The notes beneath the pieces are model-generated. The model was not told where the DNA came from. It made no database searches and saw only the letters and a program-made list of their open reading frames with translations. A DNA stretch of 28,445 bases from Syntrophaceae bacterium UBA6112 (GTDB lineage Bacteria; Desulfobacterota; Syntrophia; Syntrophales; UBA5619): contig DIWG01000012.1 of NCBI GenBank assembly GCA_002423465.1, positions 49,351 to 77,795 on the forward strand, in the 5' to 3' direction. Positions 25,232-28,445 of this stretch are shown here, one piece after another. Numbering within the stretch: the stretch's first letter is position 1; the number at the start of each line of letters is the position of its first letter. A program made the position numbers and the translations under genes.

Positions 25232-26494
25232 TTACAGCGCGCACCCGATCTTCTTTCTCTTCAGACACCCTGTCGGATGGTCTGCGCTATTCTGTCTTCG
25301 CTGCTTGCCCTTGCGCAGGCGCATGACTATCCAACGCTGGCGCGAGGGCGGGTTGGGGGGAATGAACTGGTTCTCCCAGCCGCATAGCCACAGGGACAAC
25401 CACTTGTGCAAGAAGTATGGGTCGTTGAGCATCATGACGGGGGCATTGAGCAGAACGGCCAGGAATACCCGGGGATTCGTCCAGGCCCAACGCAGATGCG
25501 ACATGCCGATGAGCGAAGTGATCAGGTAATCGCTCGTATGGTCCTCCAAGATCTCCACATCGAACTGCGGGGCCGTGCGCGTCAGGCCGTCGGGATCCTG
25601 CGGGTAGACGCCGCCATAGGACCGCTCCATGAGGTAGCCCTTGAAACACTGCGTCCAAGTCATCTCCCGTGACGTGCGGTAGGTATGGATGCACGTGATG
25701 ACAGCCGCGCCGTTGGTGGTCTCCGGATCCAGGCACTGGGCAACGATGCGGAACAACTTCCCGTAGAGTTCGTCGCGGAAGCGCTTGTCCCCTTGCTGGA
25801 GGAAGTGCTCGATGGAGCCGTTCAGTACCACCGTGTCGAATGCGCCGTGGAACGAGCTATCATGTTCCAGATCCCAAACGTTCACAAGACTCGCGTCCAG
25901 CCCCTGATGGCGGCAGAACGCCACCTGGGAGGCGGAGATGGTAATTCCAACGGCCTTCGCGCCTCGATCCTGGGCGTCTCGCAGGAGCCTGCCGTTGCCG
26001 CAGCCGATTTCAAGAATACGTGTTCCGGTACCGGCGCGGCATTGATCGAGAAGCCACCCGCGCTGGCGCCTCTGCGCCTCTTCGTAGTCCATGAAAAGAT
26101 CGCCGCAGAACATCCCTTCCGTCAGGTCCTGGAAATCTCCCCAAAGACCGGTGGGGTTTTGGAGCATGCTTAGGAAACTATAGCACCACATGGTCTTCGA
26201 CCACTTTTTGCTTAGGCGTATGCCCTGGGAGTTCAGGTATTCAATGAGAAGTTCCACAGCCGCCAGCAAGGCAAAACCCCATGCAGAATCTTTGCGCAGG
26301 AAGAGCCAGATAGACGCAGCCAAAAGCCCGTACCGTATGAGGCAGTGCAGGGAGATTCCGGCTCCGTTGCGGAAGGTAATGAGCCTGCGGAACCACCAGA
26401 GGGCAAGCGCGTACGCCAGGAACGCGACAACGACCGTGGAAGTGAGCGTTGTCGGTGAAGTCGCGAAAAGAGTTGCCACTTGACCGGGAAACAC
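25232..26494 (-). CDS. membrane-anchored class I SAM methyltransferase, cyclopropane-fatty-acid-synthase-like
   Basis: The 420-residue protein starts with about three hydrophobic segments (about 20-35, 48-66, 71-86), followed by a Rossmann-fold methyltransferase domain. The SAM motif I is ILEIGCGNG (about 160-168), followed by GITISASQ (about 183-190) and VVLNGSIEHF (about 222-231). The order and wording resemble the CFA synthase/mycolic-acid methyltransferase family, in which a lipid chain is the acceptor, but the fusion to membrane segments and the divergent C-terminus leave the substrate open. The start is a GTG (26492-26494), with AAGGAG about 12 bases upstream. A near-consensus promoter lies at 26567-26595, and the CNBD-CPBP gene follows after 85 nt. 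Confidence 0.83.
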   Translation of the reverse strand: MFPGQVATLFATSPTTLTSTVVVAFLAYALALWWFRRLITFRNGAGISLHCLIRYGLLAASIWLFLRKDSAWGFALLAAVELLIEYLNSQGIRLSKKWSKTMWCYSFLSMLQNPTGLWGDFQDLTEGMFCGDLFMDYEEAQRRQRGWLLDQCRAGTGTRILEIGCGNGRLLRDAQDRGAKAVGITISASQVAFCRHQGLDASLVNVWDLEHDSSFHGAFDTVVLNGSIEHFLQQGDKRFRDELYGKLFRIVAQCLDPETTNGAAVITCIHTYRTSREMTWTQCFKGYLMERSYGGVYPQDPDGLTRTAPQFDVEILEDHTSDYLITSLIGMSHLRWAWTNPRVFLAVLLNAPVMMLNDPYFLHKWLSLWLCGWENQFIPPNPPSRQRWIVMRLRKGKQRRQNSADHPTGCLKRKKIGCAL

Positions 26495-26566
26495 AGGATG
26501 GTCTGTCTCCTTCTATCCGTACCGGCATTGAAATTAATTGATAAGAATTTGCTTTTGATTATGCTG

Positions 26567-26595
26567 ACTATGGGGAAGGAGTGTTTACATGTCAA
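26567..26595 (-). promoter_or_regulatory. sigma70-type promoter for the methyltransferase/protease unit
   Basis: The minus strand reads TTGACA, exactly 17 bases, then CATAGT, ending about 70 bases before the methyltransferase GTG. The -35 box is perfect and the spacing optimal. It implies that the two-gene unit is transcribed independently of the neighbouring element. Confidence 0.72.
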
Positions 26596-26756
26596 GAAAA
26601 TATTGGTCCAAGATTTCGGGGTTAAGCGGAGGGGGTTACGGATGATCGGCTCGAGATAGACGCATCGGGTGTATTGTAAAGTGGATTTTGGTACAGATCG
26701 TTCAGCCGGGAGCAACGTCGTGAGGCTGGGCGAGTCTATCAAATATTTTATGATTC

Positions 26757-26815
26757 TGGTGCCTGGGGCGGGAATCGAACCCGCACAGCCTCAAGGACCG
26801 AGGGATTTTAAGTCC
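26757..26815 (-). pseudogene. 3' fragment of tRNA-Leu(UAA), probable attachment-site copy
   Basis: On the minus strand these 59 bases match the 3' part of a tRNA-Leu. They hold an anticodon loop CTTAAAA (UAA), the 3' anticodon stem TCCCT, a variable arm (CGGTCCTTGAGGCTG), a T-arm GCGGGTTCGATTCCCGC, acceptor CCAGGCA and CCA. No D-arm or 5' acceptor strand (expected GCCTGGG) exists upstream, and the 5' anticodon stem is already mismatched (AAGGA). Homology thus breaks at the anticodon stem, a common crossover position for tyrosine integrases, and the integrase gene lies just beyond the break. Confidence 0.85.
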
Positions 26816-26851
26816 TTATTTTTAGCCTTTGACAGTGTTGTACCATGTTCG

Positions 26852-26859
26852 TGTAAGCA
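26852..26859 (-). repeat. inverted copy of the TGCTTACA repeat
   Basis: The plus strand reads TGTAAGCA, the exact reverse complement of the two TGCTTACA copies at 26933-26951. It lies between the tRNA fragment and the integrase promoter and could be an integrase or excisionase arm site. Confidence 0.5.
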
Positions 26860-26868
26860 ATATTTACC

Positions 26869-26897
26869 TTGACACATCAATTATTTCATCTTATATC
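26869..26897 (+). promoter_or_regulatory. sigma70-type promoter of the integrase
   Basis: A perfect TTGACA, 17 bases and TATATC lie about 75 bases before the integrase ATG. The repeats at 26852-26859 and 26905-26952 bracket it, which would suit autoregulation by the integrase or an excisionase. Confidence 0.72.
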
Positions 26898-26904
26898 AAT
26901 CCCT

Positions 26905-26921
26905 ACGTTGTGCGACGTTGT
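26905..26921 (+). repeat. direct repeat ACGTTGT, 10-base period
   Basis: ACGTTGT occurs at 26905-26911 and again at 26915-26921, about one helical turn apart, just downstream of the integrase -10 box. It fits a cooperative operator or arm-type site, though the unit is short enough that chance remains possible. Confidence 0.4.
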
Positions 26922-26932
26922 TTGAAATAATC

Positions 26933-26952
26933 TGCTTACAATGTGCTTACAA
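26933..26952 (+). repeat. direct repeat TGCTTACAA, 11-base period
   Basis: TGCTTACAA occurs at 26933-26941 and 26944-26952, one helical turn apart. It lies in the integrase leader and shares its core with an inverted copy on the other side of the promoter. Confidence 0.55.
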
Positions 26953-26974
26953 CCTGAAACGGGGGGATTAAAAA

Positions 26975-28228
26975 ATGAAGCTCACAAAATCTGTCGTTGA
27001 AAGTGCCGTATTGCCGACGAAAGGTCAAGTTTTCATATGGGATGAGGAAACGCGGGGCTTTGGGGTTCGGCTTACTCCTACAGCGAAAACGTATATTGTT
27101 CAGGGACGTGTTAAGGGTGTTGACCGTCGTGTCTCCATCGGTCGGCATGGTGTTCTAACTGTTCAAGAAGCACGGAAAAAAGCACAATCAGAACTTGCCA
27201 AGATGGACGCGGGAATCGATCCAGCAGTGGAAAAGAAACGAGCCGAGGCTTACTCGTTGACGTTAAAACAGCTTGCCGAGAAATACATCGAAAAACGGCG
27301 GGAATTGAAACCGTCTTCCATTGCTGATATTAATAAGCACATCAAAACATCATTCGCTTCATGGGCGGATCATCCTGCTACAGAAATCACCCGCGACAAG
27401 GTAGCAACAAAATTCACTGAGCTTACAGATCGTAGTCCGGCACAGGCTAACCAAGCGATGAGGATTCTTCGCGCACTACTCAATTTTGCGCGTGGGGAAT
27501 ATCGTCCAGGGGATAAGCCGATTATCGTTGAAAATCCCGTTGCTATCCTCAGCGATACTAAAGTTTGGAATCGTGTCAAGTCGAGATCGGGCCGTATACC
27601 TACTGACAAAATAGGAATTGCATGGAATGTGCTACAGACGCTTCGGGAAGATCCAGCGCAATCAGTAGTAGGCCGGACCCTTGCCGATGCGGTTTCTTTT
27701 CTACTCCTAACCGGGTGCCGGTGGTCGGAAATGGCTTGTTTGTCATGGGAGAATGTAAACCTTGATGAATCATGGTGGCATATACCAGACCCAAAGAACC
27801 GGGAAGCTGTAACCTTCCCTTTATCAAAGGTAGCAGCGGAAATCCTTACAGCAAGAAAGCAAAAAAGCGGATACGTTTTCCCGTCAAGGATACGAGAAGG
27901 CAAAGACCATATAAAAGACGCCCGTAGCGTAATTGATGCAGTGTCCGAAGCTGTAGGTGTACGCATATCTCCGCATGATCTACGGCGAACTTTCCGAGCA
28001 ATAGCTGGTAAATGTGGAATTGAGTTATGGAAAACGAAATTATTGATGAATCATAAAATGTCCGGCGATGTCACCATTAAACATTATACAGAGACATCGG
28101 ATCTTAGAGACTTATCAACGGAAATCAATGCAATTGGTGATTGGATAGTGCGACAAGGAATCATTGCAAAAACTAATAACGTGGTGCAGCTACCTACCAA
28201 GGCAAACACAGGAGGTAACGAGCGATGA
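26975..28228 (+). CDS. P4-type tyrosine integrase with DUF4102 N-terminal domain
   Basis: This 417-residue site-specific recombinase would integrate and excise a genomic island or prophage. The N-terminal domain (about 1-85: TRGFGVRL, RRVSIGRHG, ARKKAQ) is the DUF4102 arm-binding type. A SAM-like core-binding domain (about 95-175) and a catalytic domain follow. The catalytic set is complete: Arg 249 (TGCRWSEM), Lys 274 (DPKNRE), His 334 and Arg 337 (HDLRRTF), His 360 (MNHKM) and Tyr 371 (KHYTE). The ATG follows GGGGGGATTAAAAA. Codon use is more AT-rich than in the left 23 kb, consistent with acquisition. The adjacent tRNA-Leu fragment is its likely target. The stop overlaps the next gene's start. 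Confidence 0.95.
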   Translation: MKLTKSVVESAVLPTKGQVFIWDEETRGFGVRLTPTAKTYIVQGRVKGVDRRVSIGRHGVLTVQEARKKAQSELAKMDAGIDPAVEKKRAEAYSLTLKQLAEKYIEKRRELKPSSIADINKHIKTSFASWADHPATEITRDKVATKFTELTDRSPAQANQAMRILRALLNFARGEYRPGDKPIIVENPVAILSDTKVWNRVKSRSGRIPTDKIGIAWNVLQTLREDPAQSVVGRTLADAVSFLLLTGCRWSEMACLSWENVNLDESWWHIPDPKNREAVTFPLSKVAAEILTARKQKSGYVFPSRIREGKDHIKDARSVIDAVSEAVGVRISPHDLRRTFRAIAGKCGIELWKTKLLMNHKMSGDVTIKHYTETSDLRDLSTEINAIGDWIVRQGIIAKTNNVVQLPTKANTGGNER

Positions 28229-28445
28229 GAACGAAACCCCGAAGATCGTTTGAAGTGGTCTCTGAATTACCAGGGTTTTCCGACAATCTCTTAACCGAAG
28301 CGTGGGGTTTAAAAGAACAGGAAATAATCGAAGATAATCACAATACCTTTGCAAGTGATTTTCTGGATTATGCACAGGAATTGCTGCGGGATAAGAAAGA
28401 CATTTCCCTTGCGTCCGATTTGAGCATCCCCGAAGTCAAGGCCAT
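28225..28445 (+). CDS. hypothetical protein in element, 3' end beyond window
   Basis: An ATG at 28225-28227 overlaps the integrase stop (ATGA), with AGGAGG about nine bases upstream, and the frame stays open for 73 codons to the window end. The visible protein begins MRTKPRRSFEVVSEL and is rich in acidic residues and helix formers. I recognise no family. Tight coupling to the integrase suggests an accessory factor of the element, such as a regulator or directionality factor, but that is inference only. Confidence 0.68.
   Translation, partial: MRTKPRRSFEVVSELPGFSDNLLTEAWGLKEQEIIEDNHNTFASDFLDYAQELLRDKKDISLASDLSIPEVKA

Noticed and set aside
26233..26742. 169-codon minus-strand frame overlapping the methyltransferase start
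   Set aside because: It overlaps the membrane segments of the methyltransferase in another frame, crosses the promoter, and shows no domain.
26669..26872. 67-codon plus-strand frame over the tRNA fragment
   Set aside because: It reads through the tRNA-Leu remnant antisense; the apparent sequence comes from the tRNA.

Overview
The window reads as a bacterial chromosome segment, moderately GC-rich, from a Gram-negative organism, most plausibly a deltaproteobacterium (Desulfobacterota, perhaps a Syntrophales-like lineage). This placement is inferred from gene order: an uninterrupted hslVU-argBDFGH-lysA-dapAB series is familiar from that group. No rRNA or other direct taxonomic marker is present.

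Layout. (1) 1-3.2 kb, minus strand: leucyl aminopeptidase PepA followed by two ATPases of a peptide ABC importer (OppD/DppD-like, then OppF/DppF-like, cut by the window edge), a peptide uptake and digestion unit. (2) 3.3-3.6 kb, minus: tRNA-Gly(GCC) and tRNA-Cys(GCA) with their own consensus promoter and terminator, beside pgsA. (3) 3.7-19.2 kb, minus: about 16 tightly packed genes, read as miaB, a DUF151 nuclease-family gene, xerC, hslV, hslU, argB, argD, argF, argG, argH, a small lipoprotein, lysA, dapA, dapB, folK, a YHS-like membrane protein and pgsA. Many neighbours overlap by a few bases or are separated by under 20 nt, so much of it probably forms one or a few long transcripts joining proteolysis, arginine synthesis and lysine/diaminopimelate synthesis. 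(4) 19.2-23.0 kb, plus: divergent from miaB, a dCMP deaminase, a gamma-class carbonic anhydrase family protein, glycerol kinase and a monoacylglycerol-lipase-like hydrolase. The last two suggest glycerolipid breakdown and glycerol capture. (5) 23.0-26.6 kb: a looser accessory stretch with an acyltransferase (plus) converging on a two-gene minus-strand unit: a membrane-anchored CFA-like methyltransferase and a cyclic-nucleotide-binding-fold/CPBP membrane protease fusion. (6) 26.76-28.4 kb: the end of an integrative element, marked by a 59-base 3' fragment of tRNA-Leu(UAA), repeats around an integrase promoter, a P4-type tyrosine integrase and the start of a downstream gene that runs off the window.

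The left 23 kb is largely core metabolism. The least explained part is 23.0-28.4 kb: the fusion protease/methyltransferase pair next to a tRNA attachment site, and the short-repeat architecture around the integrase promoter. No CRISPR array, insertion sequence, rRNA or replication origin was seen. No gene-free stretch exceeds 300 bases; the longest are about 3168-3351, 3518-3685, 19184-19444, 23002-23230 and 26495-26756.
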